From Verrucosispora sp. NA02020 (GTDB taxonomy: Bacteria > Actinomycetota > Actinomycetes > Mycobacteriales > Micromonosporaceae), in NCBI RefSeq assembly GCF_013364215.1, contig NZ_CP054923.1:5704001-5768000 (forward strand): a stretch of 64,000 nucleotides of DNA. The letters run 5' to 3'. The position numbers were made by a program, and so were the translations under genes. Of the stretch, positions 35,331-43,624 are shown piece after piece. The notes below the pieces were generated by a model, which saw only the letters and a list, made by a program, of their open reading frames with translations, ran no database searches and had not been told where the DNA came from. Each line of letters opens with the position of its first letter. Position 1 is the stretch's first letter.

Positions 35331-36514
35331 GGGCGCTCTGCGTGACCTCCGGCGGGGAACTGGCCGTGCGCCAGGTCCCCGACCCGGAGCTGCGCAACGA
35401 CCAGGACATGATCGTCCGGGTACGCCGCAGCGCCACCTGCGGCGCGGACCTGCCGCTGCTCGCCGGGCGGACACCCGGCCCGTCCCCCGGCGACGTACTC
35501 GGCCACGAGTTCCTCGGTGACGTGCTGGAGGTCGGTACGGCAGTCCGCCGGCACCGGGTCGGTGACCGGGTGGTGGTCTGCGCCTCGGTGGCCTGCGGCG
35601 CCTGCTGGTACTGCCGGCGTGGGCTGCCGGCGTGCTGCGACAACGGCAGCACCGAGCCGGCCGCCGGTGAGGCGGAGTGGGGGCACCCGGTGGCGGGCTG
35701 CTTCGGCCAGCCCCGGGCCGCCGGTGGCTTCGCCGGCAGCCACGCCGAGTACGTACGCGTGCCCTACGCCGACGTCGGGGCGTTCACCGTGCCGGAGTCC
35801 GTCGGCGACGACCGGGCCCTGTTCGCCTCGGACGCCGCCCCGGCCGGCTGGATGGCCGCCGACCTGGGCGCGGTCCGCCCCGGCGACGTGGTGGCCGTCT
35901 GGGGCGCCGGGGCCGTGGGGCAGTTGACCGCCCGGGCGGCCGGGTTGCTCGGCGCCGACCGGGTGGTGGTCGTCGACCGGCATCCGGGGCGGCTGCTGAT
36001 GGCCCGTCAGCACACCGGCGCCCACACCCTCGACCTGCGGCACACCGACGTGCTGGCGGAACTGCGCGAACTCAGCGGCGGGCGGGGGCCGGACGTCTGC
36101 GTGGAGGCGGTCGGCGGCCCGGCCGAGGAACCCCGGTCGCTGGCGGACCGTTTCACCGGACGCCGCCGCACACCCGAGGCGCTGCGCGAGGCGGTGCACG
36201 CCTGCCGCAAGGGCGGCACCGTCTTCGTGCTCAACGGCGGCGCCCGCGTCGTCGACGCGTTCCCGACCGGCGCGGTGGTGCACAAGGGGCTCACCGTGCG
36301 CGGGGCGCGCCAGCACGGCCAGCGGTACATCCCGATGCTGCTGGACCGGATGGCCCGCGACGAGCTGCGGACCGAGCACCTGGCCACGCACCACTTCCCG
36401 CTGGAGCGGGCGGCCCAGGGGTACGCGCTCCTCCGCGACCGTCCCGACGACTGCGTACGGGCCGTGTTCACCCCGCACGAGCCGCCATCGATCGACGTCC
36501 GGCCTGGTGGATGA
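35327..36514 (+). CDS. Zinc-dependent alcohol dehydrogenase (MDR family)
   Basis: A 395-residue medium-chain dehydrogenase oxidising an alcohol or aldehyde adduct with NAD(P). Catalytic zinc residues are C38, H60 and E61 (GHEFLG). The structural zinc cysteines are C90, C93, C96 and C104. The Rossmann glycine motif GAGAVGQ is near residue 193. The long substrate-side insertion near residues 260-300 resembles glutathione-independent formaldehyde dehydrogenases, so that activity is possible. It is translationally coupled to the upstream hypothetical gene. Confidence 0.9.
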   Translation: MRALCVTSGGELAVRQVPDPELRNDQDMIVRVRRSATCGADLPLLAGRTPGPSPGDVLGHEFLGDVLEVGTAVRRHRVGDRVVVCASVACGACWYCRRGLPACCDNGSTEPAAGEAEWGHPVAGCFGQPRAAGGFAGSHAEYVRVPYADVGAFTVPESVGDDRALFASDAAPAGWMAADLGAVRPGDVVAVWGAGAVGQLTARAAGLLGADRVVVVDRHPGRLLMARQHTGAHTLDLRHTDVLAELRELSGGRGPDVCVEAVGGPAEEPRSLADRFTGRRRTPEALREAVHACRKGGTVFVLNGGARVVDAFPTGAVVHKGLTVRGARQHGQRYIPMLLDRMARDELRTEHLATHHFPLERAAQGYALLRDRPDDCVRAVFTPHEPPSIDVRPGG

Positions 36515-36526
36515 CATCATCGCGGG

Positions 36527-37699
36527 ATGGCTGCGGAACGGACGTACGACGTCGTGCTGTTCGGGGCGACCGGGTTCACCGGTGAGCTGACCGCGCAGTA
36601 CCTGGCCCGGCACGCGCCGGCCGGACTGCGCTGGGCGATCGCCGGGCGCAACCCCGACAAACTGGCCGCCGTCCGGGACCGGCTGGTCGCGATCACGCCG
36701 GCCCTGGCGGACCTGCCACTGCTCACCGCCGACGTCACCGACCCGGCGTCGCTACGGGAGGTGGCCGCGCAGGCCCGGGTGGTGGCGAGCACCGTCGGCC
36801 CGTACGTGCACCACGGGGAACCGCTGGTGGCGGCGTGCGCGGCGGCCGGCACCGACTACCTCGACATCACCGGCGAACCCGAGTTCGTCGACCAGACGTA
36901 CCTCCGGCACCACGCCGAGGCGACCCGCACCGGCGCCCGGCTGGTGCACGCCTGCGGCTTCGACTCGATCCCGCACGACCTGGGCGTCTGGTTCACCGTC
37001 AAGCAACTCCCCGCCGACGTGCCGATCACCGTCGACGGTTACGTACGGGCCGGCGGCCGGTTCTCCGCCGGCACGTACCACTCGGCGCTGACCGCCTTCT
37101 CCCGGCGGGCCGAGACGTCCCGGGCGGCCCGCGAGCGGCGGGCCGCCGAACCGCGACCCACCGACCGCCGGGTCCGCGCCGTGCCGGGCAAGCTGGCCCG
37201 GTCGCGGGACCTGCCGGTCTGGGCGGTGCCGCTGCCGACCATCGACCCGCAGGTGGTCCGCCGCTCGGCGGCGGCCCGACCCGAGTACGGTCCGGACTTC
37301 CGCTACCGGCACTTCGCGGCCGTCAAACGCCTGCCCACCGTGCTGATGGCGGGCGTCGGCCTGGGCGCGCTGGCCGGGCTGACCCGGCTGCCCCCGGCCC
37401 GGCGCTGGCTGCTCGGACGGCTCTCCTCCGGCCAGGGCCCGAGCGCCGAGCAGCGGGCCGAATCGTGGTTCCGGGTCCGTTTCGTGGGCACCGGCGGCGG
37501 CCGTCGGGTGGTCACCGAGGTGGCCGGCGGCGACCCCGGCTACGACGAGACCGCCAAGATGCTCGCCGAATCCGCCCTCTGCCTCGCCCTGGACGACCTG
37601 CCGGCCACGTCCGGCCAGGTCACGCCGGTGACCGCGATGGGCGACGCGCTGCTGACCCGACTCACCGCCGCCGGCCTCACCTTCCGCATCCTCGGGTGA
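36527..37699 (+). CDS. Saccharopine dehydrogenase-like / trans-acting enoyl reductase family protein
   Basis: A 390-residue NAD(P)-binding protein. The N-terminal Rossmann motif GATGFTGELTAQYL is at 14-27, followed by the family segment GTDYLDITGEPEFVD and the C-terminal ETAKMLAESALCLA helix. Mycobacterial relatives include the trans-acting enoyl reductase of phthiocerol lipid synthesis, although most members have no proven reaction. It lies 12 bases after the dehydrogenase gene and is probably in the same operon. Confidence 0.88.
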   Translation: MAAERTYDVVLFGATGFTGELTAQYLARHAPAGLRWAIAGRNPDKLAAVRDRLVAITPALADLPLLTADVTDPASLREVAAQARVVASTVGPYVHHGEPLVAACAAAGTDYLDITGEPEFVDQTYLRHHAEATRTGARLVHACGFDSIPHDLGVWFTVKQLPADVPITVDGYVRAGGRFSAGTYHSALTAFSRRAETSRAARERRAAEPRPTDRRVRAVPGKLARSRDLPVWAVPLPTIDPQVVRRSAAARPEYGPDFRYRHFAAVKRLPTVLMAGVGLGALAGLTRLPPARRWLLGRLSSGQGPSAEQRAESWFRVRFVGTGGGRRVVTEVAGGDPGYDETAKMLAESALCLALDDLPATSGQVTPVTAMGDALLTRLTAAGLTFRILG

Positions 37700-37703
37700 G
37701 GTG

Positions 37704-37755
37704 AAAGGAAGGGCACCTTATTAACGCCTCGTGCATAGGAAGGGCCCCTTCCTAA
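37704..37755 (+). repeat. Stem-loop repeat, copy 5 (diverged stem)
   Basis: Arms 37704-37722 and 37737-37755 pair imperfectly, yet the loop AACGCCTCGTGCAT (37723-37736) is unchanged. It lies four bases after the stop of the saccharopine dehydrogenase-like gene. Confidence 0.85.
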
Positions 37756-37840
37756 CATCCGAACGACCGTCGGGGGTCGGGCTTCGGTGGTCGGGAGCCG
37801 GGTTGACCCTCGACCTGGTCGAGGCGGCAGGATCTGCGGG

Positions 37841-39013
37841 GTGGATCGTGACCTGCGCAGCATCGGCGAGGTGGCCCGGGACAGCGGGCTGACGGTGAGT
37901 GCCCTGCGGTTCTACGACGCCGCCGGGGTCCTGGTGCCGGCGCGGGTGGACCCGGTGACCGGATATCGCCGCTACACCGACGAGCAGGTGGCCTCGGCCC
38001 GGCTCGTCGCCGGACTGCGCCGGGTGGGCCTGCCGGTCGCCGAGATCGCCCAGGCGGTACGCGCCGAACCAGCCGTCGTGCACCGGCTGCTCGACACCCA
38101 ACTGCGCCGACTGGCCGACGGACTGGCCGACGCGCGCCGCGAGGTGTCCCGGATCCGGGCACTGGTGCCGCTCGACGAGTCGACGGCCGCCACCCGGCTC
38201 ACCGTGGACCGTGCGGGACTCACCGCCGCCGTGGCCGCCGTCCGCTTCGCCGTCGGGACCGATCCGGACCTGCCTGCGCTCACCGGTGTCCTGTTCGACG
38301 TGACCGACACAGGCGTACGACTGGTGGCGACCGACCGGCACCGGCTGGCGGTGGCGACCGTCCACGCGGCGGTGGACGGCCCGGCGGTGCGTACGCTGCT
38401 GCCGCTGCCGGCGGTGGACGGGCTGCGCCGACTGGTGACCGACCCGGACATCGACGCGCACGAGGTACGGCTGACGGTGACCGCGTCCCGGCTGCACGCC
38501 GACGTGGCCGGGCGGGAGTTGCACGCCACGGCGCTGCCGGACGACTTCCCCGACTACCACGTGCTGCTGCCACGGGCGGGCGCGCACGGGCCGACACACC
38601 GCATCACGGTGGACGGTGAGTGGCTGGCCGGCGCGCTGCGGGCGGGCGGGCCCACGCTGACCCGCGAGTACGCCGGGGCTGCGCTGCCGGTGACCGTACT
38701 CGGGTGGGGGTCGGGCGACGGACTCCGCCTGCTCGGCCCCGACGACCTGCACCACGCCGCCGACCTGCCCGGCTCGCCCGACCTCGCCGACAGCGGCCCG
38801 GACGGCAGGGGCCCGGCCGACAGCGGCCCGGACGCTGACCGCGAGTACGCCGAACTGCGGGTCGGCGTGAACGGCGAGTACCTGCTCGACGCGCTGGACG
38901 CGGCCGGTGGCCGGCGGTTGGTGCTCGAACTGGACAGCCCGGTCACCCCGCTGGCGATCCGCCGCCCGGACGACGAGGGCGCCTTCTCCATCCTGATGCC
39001 GATCCGCCTCTGA
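37841..39013 (+). CDS. MerR-type regulator fused to DNA polymerase III beta-clamp domains
   Basis: A 390-residue two-part protein. Residues 5-75 are a MerR winged helix-turn-helix (IGEVARDSGLTVSALRFYD, then GYRRYTDEQV), followed by a dimerisation-type helix to about 110. Residues 118-246 match clamp domain II (LPALTGVLFDV, LVATDRHRLAV, DDFPDYHVLLP). Residues 252-390 match domain III (VNGEYLLDALDAAGG and the terminal ILMPIRL, as in DnaN), with a low-complexity insert at about 302-334. Clamp domain I is missing. The hydrophobic client-peptide pocket of a clamp is built from domains II and III, so it may be retained. Start GTG 37841 is where MerR similarity begins. Its role is unknown; a regulator that reads clamp-binding proteins is my inference. 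Confidence 0.9.
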   Translation: MDRDLRSIGEVARDSGLTVSALRFYDAAGVLVPARVDPVTGYRRYTDEQVASARLVAGLRRVGLPVAEIAQAVRAEPAVVHRLLDTQLRRLADGLADARREVSRIRALVPLDESTAATRLTVDRAGLTAAVAAVRFAVGTDPDLPALTGVLFDVTDTGVRLVATDRHRLAVATVHAAVDGPAVRTLLPLPAVDGLRRLVTDPDIDAHEVRLTVTASRLHADVAGRELHATALPDDFPDYHVLLPRAGAHGPTHRITVDGEWLAGALRAGGPTLTREYAGAALPVTVLGWGSGDGLRLLGPDDLHHAADLPGSPDLADSGPDGRGPADSGPDADREYAELRVGVNGEYLLDALDAAGGRRLVLELDSPVTPLAIRRPDDEGAFSILMPIRL

Positions 39014-39025
39014 CCGAGCGCGCCC

Positions 39026-39107
39026 ACCGGCTCCGCGCGAGCCCGCCCACCGGCGGCTGCCTCTGGCAGTGGGCCCGCGCGGACCGGACCACCGGCTCCG
39101 CGCGAGC
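39026..39107. repeat. 17-bp direct repeat in the serS leader
   Basis: ACCGGCTCCGCGCGAGC occurs at 39026-39042 and 39091-39107, in the 203-base gap before serS. The region also holds a likely promoter (TAGCAT near 39170). Role unknown. Confidence 0.6.
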
Positions 39108-39216
39108 GCGTTGCCGAGCAGGATCGGTGTGCCGGGTGCGGGAGTCGGGGCGATCCGGGCGCGGCGGTAGCATCTGGTAGTCCACCCGACTTCCGGACGG
39201 AGGCGTACGGAGCAGC

Positions 39217-40497
39217 ATGCTCGACATGGAGTTGATCCGGAAGGATCGCGACGCGGTGGCGACCGCGCTGGCGAAGCGGCTCGAAGCCGCCGAGGTCGAC
39301 CGGGCGCTGGACGACATCCAGCAGCTCGACCGGGAGCGTCGCCGGCTGATCAGTGAGATCGACGGGGAACGCCAGCGCCGCAAGGCCGAGGCCCGGGCGT
39401 ACGCGCAGGCGAAGCGGGCCGGTGTCGAGCCGGAGGCGACCTCCGAGGTCGGCCGGAAGCAGATCGCCGAGTTGGAGAGCGAACTCGACGAGGTGCAGGC
39501 ACGGCTGCGTACCGTGATGAGCGAACTGCCCAACCTGCCTGCCGAGGACGTGGTCCCCGGCGGCAAGGAGGCCAACCGGGTGGTGAAGACCTTCGGCGCA
39601 CCCCCGGCGATCGAGAAGATCCGCGACCACGTCGAGTTGAGCCGGGCGTTGGGCCTGGTCGACCACGAGCGCGGGGTCAAGCTGGGCGGGTCGGGCTTCT
39701 GGATGTACACCGGTCTGGGCGCCCGCCTGGAGTGGGCGCTGGTCAACTGGCTGATCGAGAGCAACATCGAGGCCGGGTACGAGTTCCTGCTCCCGCCGCA
39801 CCTGCTGCTGGACACTGCGGGCTTCGCCGCCGGCCAGTTCCCGAAGTTCTACGACGACGTCTACCACCTGGACAAGCAGTCCGCGCCGCGCGGGCAGTTC
39901 CTGCTGCCGACGGCGGAGACGGCGATCCTCGGCGCATACCAGGACGAGATCCTGGAGACCGCGAAGCTGCCGCTGCGGGTGTTCGCGTACACCCCCTGCT
40001 ACCGCCGTGAGGCGGCGGGCTCGCACTCGGACGAGCGCGGCACCGTCCGGGGCCACCAGTTCAACAAGGTGGAGATCTTCCAGTTCACCCTGCCCGAGCA
40101 GGCCGACGCCGCGCTGGAGCAGATGGTCGCCCACGCGGAGAGCCTGGTCGAGGGGCTGGGCCTGCACTACCAGCGCAGCCTGCTGGCGGCCGGCGACTCC
40201 AGCGCCTCGATGCGCAAGACGCTGGACATCGAGGTGTGGATGCCCAGCACCGGCAAGTACAAGGAGGTCTCGTCGGTCTCCTGGGGCGGTGACTACCAGG
40301 CCCGACGGGCGGCGATCCGCTACCGCGAGCCGGGCGGCAAGCAGACCCGGTTCGTCCACACGCTGAACGGCTCGGCGCTGGCGACCAGCAGGCTGCTGCC
40401 GGCCATCCTGGAGCAGTTCCAGCAGGCCGACGGTTCGGTGCTGGTGCCCGAGGTGCTCCGCGACCGGATCGGCACCGACCGACTCACCCCGCGCTGA
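39217..40497 (+). CDS. serS: Serine--tRNA ligase
   Basis: Class II synthetase charging tRNA-Ser (and tRNA-Sec where present), 426 residues. The N-terminal antiparallel coiled coil that grips the tRNA variable arm spans about residues 28-105. Motif 2 is CYRREAAGSHSDERG near 258-272, and motif 3 (NGSALATSRLLPAILE) is near residue 387. GGAGCAGC precedes the ATG. Its last 14 bases overlap the end of the convergent ccdA gene. Confidence 0.96.
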   Translation: MLDMELIRKDRDAVATALAKRLEAAEVDRALDDIQQLDRERRRLISEIDGERQRRKAEARAYAQAKRAGVEPEATSEVGRKQIAELESELDEVQARLRTVMSELPNLPAEDVVPGGKEANRVVKTFGAPPAIEKIRDHVELSRALGLVDHERGVKLGGSGFWMYTGLGARLEWALVNWLIESNIEAGYEFLLPPHLLLDTAGFAAGQFPKFYDDVYHLDKQSAPRGQFLLPTAETAILGAYQDEILETAKLPLRVFAYTPCYRREAAGSHSDERGTVRGHQFNKVEIFQFTLPEQADAALEQMVAHAESLVEGLGLHYQRSLLAAGDSSASMRKTLDIEVWMPSTGKYKEVSSVSWGGDYQARRAAIRYREPGGKQTRFVHTLNGSALATSRLLPAILEQFQQADGSVLVPEVLRDRIGTDRLTPR

Positions 40498-41428
40498 CCG
40501 GTTCGTCGGGGGTCGCCGCGTGCGGCCCCCGTCCGGTGTCAGCCGCGTGCGGCCCCCGTCCGGTGTTAGCAGGGGACCCCTGTTCTACCGCAGGCGTTAA
40601 CAAGGTGCCCTTCCTTCGCAGCAAGCCGGCTAGCAGCAACACGCCGACAGCCGCGACGAGCACCGCCGGACCTGCGCTGTCCAGCGTCGCCGCCAGCCAC
40701 CGCTGGACACCGGCGGCGGCGCTCACCACCGGATCGGCGAGCGCCTCGCGCCGACCGGCGGCCAGCCGCGCCTCGTACCAGCCGTACCAGGCGACGTAGC
40801 CGCCCGCGAGCAGCAGCACCAGACCACTCACGCGAGGGGCCCAGGCACCGGCGCCCCGCAGCCGGGCCACCACCTCGCCGCGCAGCAGCGCCACGCCGAG
40901 CGCGGCCACCGCGACCACCAACCCCATCCCCAGGGCGTACGCCCCGAACAGCGCCAGCCCGCGCCCGGTCGACCCGGCCTGGAGGCTGGTCACCACGATC
41001 GCCAGGAACGGTGCGATGGCGCAGCCCAGCGAGGCGGTCGCGTACGCCATGCCGAACAGCACCATCGACGGCCAACTGCGGGTCAGCCGGGGCGCCCGGG
41101 TCAGCGGACGCAGGCTGGGCAGCCGTCGTCCGGCGAGCAGCCAGCAACCGAGCAGCAGGAGCAGCAGTCCCAGCCCGACGGTGAACCACGGCAGCCGGGG
41201 ACGCAGCCAACCCGCGAACGGGGCCAGGGCCAGGCCGAAGGCGCCGAACACCAGCACGTACCCGCAGGTGAGCGCCGCGGCGGCGGTGAGTGCCCGGCCC
41301 ACCGCACCCCGGGTGTCGGTGGCCCCGGCGACCAGCAGCGACAGGTACGCCGGCAGCATCGCGAAGCCGCACGGGTTGACCGCGCCGAGCATGCCCGCGG
41401 TCAGCGCGAGCAGGAGCGGCGCCTCCAT
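40484..41428 (-). CDS. ccdA: CcdA-type thiol:disulfide transmembrane transporter
   Basis: Integral membrane protein of 314 residues with six or seven hydrophobic helices. It passes electrons from cytosolic thioredoxin to extracytoplasmic thiol-redox proteins. Conserved NPCGFAMLPAYLSLL near residues 18-32 and GCAIAPFLAIV near residue 140 hold the redox cysteines. ATG 41428 overlaps the tlpA-like stop by one base, so the pair is coupled. The final 45 or so residues (RRKGTLLTPAVEQGSPANTG then two GRGPHAA units) are encoded by an intergenic stem-loop repeat and a 27-bp tandem repeat. They are therefore probably not part of the ancestral protein. A TTA codon arises within this tail. Confidence 0.9.
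   Translation of the reverse strand: MEAPLLLALTAGMLGAVNPCGFAMLPAYLSLLVAGATDTRGAVGRALTAAAALTCGYVLVFGAFGLALAPFAGWLRPRLPWFTVGLGLLLLLLGCWLLAGRRLPSLRPLTRAPRLTRSWPSMVLFGMAYATASLGCAIAPFLAIVVTSLQAGSTGRGLALFGAYALGMGLVVAVAALGVALLRGEVVARLRGAGAWAPRVSGLVLLLAGGYVAWYGWYEARLAAGRREALADPVVSAAAGVQRWLAATLDSAGPAVLVAAVGVLLLAGLLRRKGTLLTPAVEQGSPANTGRGPHAADTGRGPHAATPDEPVSAG
40515..40568. repeat. 27-bp tandem duplication inside the ccdA 3' end
   Basis: Two units, 40515-40541 and 40542-40568 (GCCGCGTGCGGCCCCCGTCC core), differ at one base. In the minus-strand ccdA frame they encode repeated TGRGPHAA units near the C-terminus. Confidence 0.85.
40565..40616 (-). repeat. Stem-loop repeat, copy 6 (inverted, diverged, coding)
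   Basis: Read on the minus strand it begins AAGGAAGGGCACCTTGTTAA, close to the left arm of copy 5. It then has GCCT...GGTA in place of the standard loop, and finishes with AGGGGTCCCCTGCTAAC. The arms pair only partly. It lies wholly within the ccdA reading frame. Confidence 0.75.
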
Positions 41429-42027
41429 CAGGCGGCCAGCGCGGTGACCCGGCGGGTGAGGTCCTCCCCGTCGAGCCACCCCTTGTGCGCGACCTTGCCC
41501 TCACGATCGATGATCACGAAGGTGCTCTGCTCGACGATTCCGAACCGCTTCCAGAGCGTGCCCTGCCGGTCCTCGATCTGCGGCATCGGGCCGAGTTCGA
41601 ACTCGGTGACGAAGTCGGTCATCGCCTTGCGTTCGCCGAGCCCGGCGACGCCGATGATCGGCACGGTGTCCCGGAAGCCGGGTTCGATCTCGGCGATGGT
41701 CCACGCCTGGCTGGCGCAGGTGGCACACCAGGGCGCCCAGAACCAGAGCACCACCGGGCGACCGGCCAGGGCGGCGGCGTCGAACTGCGTACCGGCCAGG
41801 GTCTGCCCGGTGAACCGCAGGGTGTCGGGCACCGGCACCGGGGTGGTGGGACCGGGCGTCGGTCCGGCGGGCTCCGCAGACGCCGAGGCGGGTGCGGGTG
41901 CGGACTCCGGTACGGCCGCCGCCTCCTCGACCGAGCCCGCGGCACCGCAGCCGCCGGCCGCCAGCGCGGCGGCGAGCACAACGGCGACCGCACAAACGGC
42001 ACGTCGCGTCTGTCGGACCGGCCTCAT
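41428..42027 (-). CDS. TlpA/DsbE-like thioredoxin lipoprotein
   Basis: Exported lipoprotein of 199 residues. A basic signal and lipobox (LAAGGC, lipidated C27) come first, then a Pro/Ala tether to about residue 68. The thioredoxin fold has active-site cysteines C101 and C104 in WCATC. It is similar to mycobacterial DsbF/MPT53-type proteins. It probably receives or donates electrons via the CcdA protein encoded directly downstream (stop and start overlap). AAGGAGA precedes ATG 42027. Confidence 0.9.
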   Translation of the reverse strand: MRPVRQTRRAVCAVAVVLAAALAAGGCGAAGSVEEAAAVPESAPAPASASAEPAGPTPGPTTPVPVPDTLRFTGQTLAGTQFDAAALAGRPVVLWFWAPWCATCASQAWTIAEIEPGFRDTVPIIGVAGLGERKAMTDFVTEFELGPMPQIEDRQGTLWKRFGIVEQSTFVIIDREGKVAHKGWLDGEDLTRRVTALAA

Positions 42028-42157
42028 CGGTGTCTCCTTCGCTTCGCTGGTCCGGCCACCGGCCGCCCCGTCCGTCCCGCTTCGGTCACGGCACGCGCAC
42101 GCATCCCCGCTCCGGTCGCGACACGCGTGCCCGGTGCCGGGCCCGGTCGCGGCACGC

Positions 42158-43624
42158 TCAAGCCTTGGTCAGCCGCAGCGCCAGTTCCGGGCAGACCTTG
42201 ACCGCCTTCGACGCGCCCTCCCGCAGCCAGGTCGGCACCGGGGTCGGCGGGAAGGCGGGATAGCCGTTCTGGTCGAGCCGGATGAAGTCCGGCACCACGT
42301 GGGCGCAGAGGCCGTGGCCGTCGCACCGGGACCAGTCCAGGACCAGCTTCTGCGGGTCCGGGTCGGGGGCGCCGGGCAGGCCCATCATGCCCTTGACCCG
42401 CCGGCCGCAGCCCTCGCCGGTGGTGTGCTTCTTGAGGTCGTCGGCGAAGACCTCCATCGCCGACAGCGCGAAGCGGGACGTACCGTCGGGGTGGCTGCAC
42501 GCGCCGCGCCCCTTGACGTCGCCGGCGGCGGCCCGGACCACCTCGACCGGCGCGCTGCCGGAGACCGCCAGGTCGACCGCGCGGGCCAGGTCGGGCAGGC
42601 CGCGCTTGCACGGCCCGCACTGCCCGGCCGACTCACCGGCCAGGTAGCGCACCACCTGGGCGGCCTCGCCGAGCGGGCAGGTGTCGTTCGCGAGCGGCAC
42701 GATGATGCCGGCGCCGAGGGTGCCGCCGACCGCGGCGAGTCCCTTGCGGGAGACCTCGGCCTTCTCCGCCGCCTCCCGGGTGATCCACTTGCCGTGGTAG
42801 CCGCCCATCAGGATGCCCGGCCCGTCGGGGACCTCGCAGAGTTCGAGGATCTCCCGCAGCGGGGTGCCGGCCGCGCACTCGACCACCGCGTGCCGCTTCG
42901 CCGCGCCGGTCACGCTGAGCAGCACGGTGCCCGGCTCGTCGTCGGTGCCGAGCGCCGCGTACTCGTACGGCCCGAGGCGGGCGGCCACCGCGAGCTGCGA
43001 GTACGTCTCGGCGTTGGAGAGCAGGGTGGGCAGGTTGCTCACGCCGGAGTCGCTGGAGCGCTTCTTGGTGCCGGGCGGGATGTGCGGCAGCCCGTTGATC
43101 CCGTTGACCAGCGCGCCGCCCTCCCCGCTGATGAACCGGTGCGGCACCGTCACCACGCTGGTCGGCACCGGCATCCGCCGCTCGTCGAGCGCCTCCATGA
43201 GGGAGTCCCGGCCGACCAGGTCGTCGGCCACGCAGAGCACGATCTCCTCGGCGTCAAGCGCGAACGCGGCCAGCGCCGCGCCGTCCAGGATCAGGTGCGG
43301 GGCCCGGGTGAGGATCACCTTGTCCTTCCAGCTCGCCGGCTCCCCCTCGGTGGCGTTGACCACCACCACCGGCGGCAGGTCCTGGCGTTCGCAGGACTCC
43401 AGCACCGCCCGGAGCTTCTTGGCGAACGGGAACCCGGCACCGCCCTTGCCCTTGAGCTGGATGCCCTCCGCGAGACGCAGCAGGTTGGACGGCTCCATCG
43501 GGCTGATCGGGCCGTGCACCATCTCGTGGGCCTGCAGGTCGAGCCGGCCGAACTCGGCGAACCCGGCGGTGAGCCGGGGCTCGCCGACGCAGGCCACCGG
43601 CGGGACCACGGCACGCTCCGTCAC
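42158..43624 (-). CDS. NuoF-like flavo-iron-sulfur protein with C-terminal ferredoxin
   Basis: A 488-residue soluble protein related to the NADH-binding subunit NuoF. The nucleotide/FMN loop GKGGAGFP is at 59-66, and VVNATEGEPASWKDK near 88-102 matches the FMN site. Of the usual four [4Fe-4S] cysteines, C336, C339 and C376 are present; the first is A333. Residues 425-488 add a ferredoxin with C434, C440 and C478-Pro, consistent with [3Fe-4S]. It starts at GTG 43624, overlapping the stop of the cytochrome b-like gene. It is likely a soluble NAD(P)H dehydrogenase arm for that membrane protein. Downstream bases 42028-42157 hold degenerate GGTCGCGGCACGC repeats. Confidence 0.85.
   Translation of the reverse strand: MTERAVVPPVACVGEPRLTAGFAEFGRLDLQAHEMVHGPISPMEPSNLLRLAEGIQLKGKGGAGFPFAKKLRAVLESCERQDLPPVVVVNATEGEPASWKDKVILTRAPHLILDGAALAAFALDAEEIVLCVADDLVGRDSLMEALDERRMPVPTSVVTVPHRFISGEGGALVNGINGLPHIPPGTKKRSSDSGVSNLPTLLSNAETYSQLAVAARLGPYEYAALGTDDEPGTVLLSVTGAAKRHAVVECAAGTPLREILELCEVPDGPGILMGGYHGKWITREAAEKAEVSRKGLAAVGGTLGAGIIVPLANDTCPLGEAAQVVRYLAGESAGQCGPCKRGLPDLARAVDLAVSGSAPVEVVRAAAGDVKGRGACSHPDGTSRFALSAMEVFADDLKKHTTGEGCGRRVKGMMGLPGAPDPDPQKLVLDWSRCDGHGLCAHVVPDFIRLDQNGYPAFPPTPVPTWLREGASKAVKVCPELALRLTKA

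Noticed and set aside
35327..36514. Biosynthetic gene cluster around the alcohol dehydrogenase and regulator
   Set aside because: No polyketide synthase, peptide synthetase, terpene or RiPP gene is present. A large LuxR-type regulator alone is not evidence of a cluster.
38554..40359. 601-codon open frame antisense to the clamp fusion and serS
   Set aside because: It is covered by two well-supported genes and its composition is that of shadow translation.
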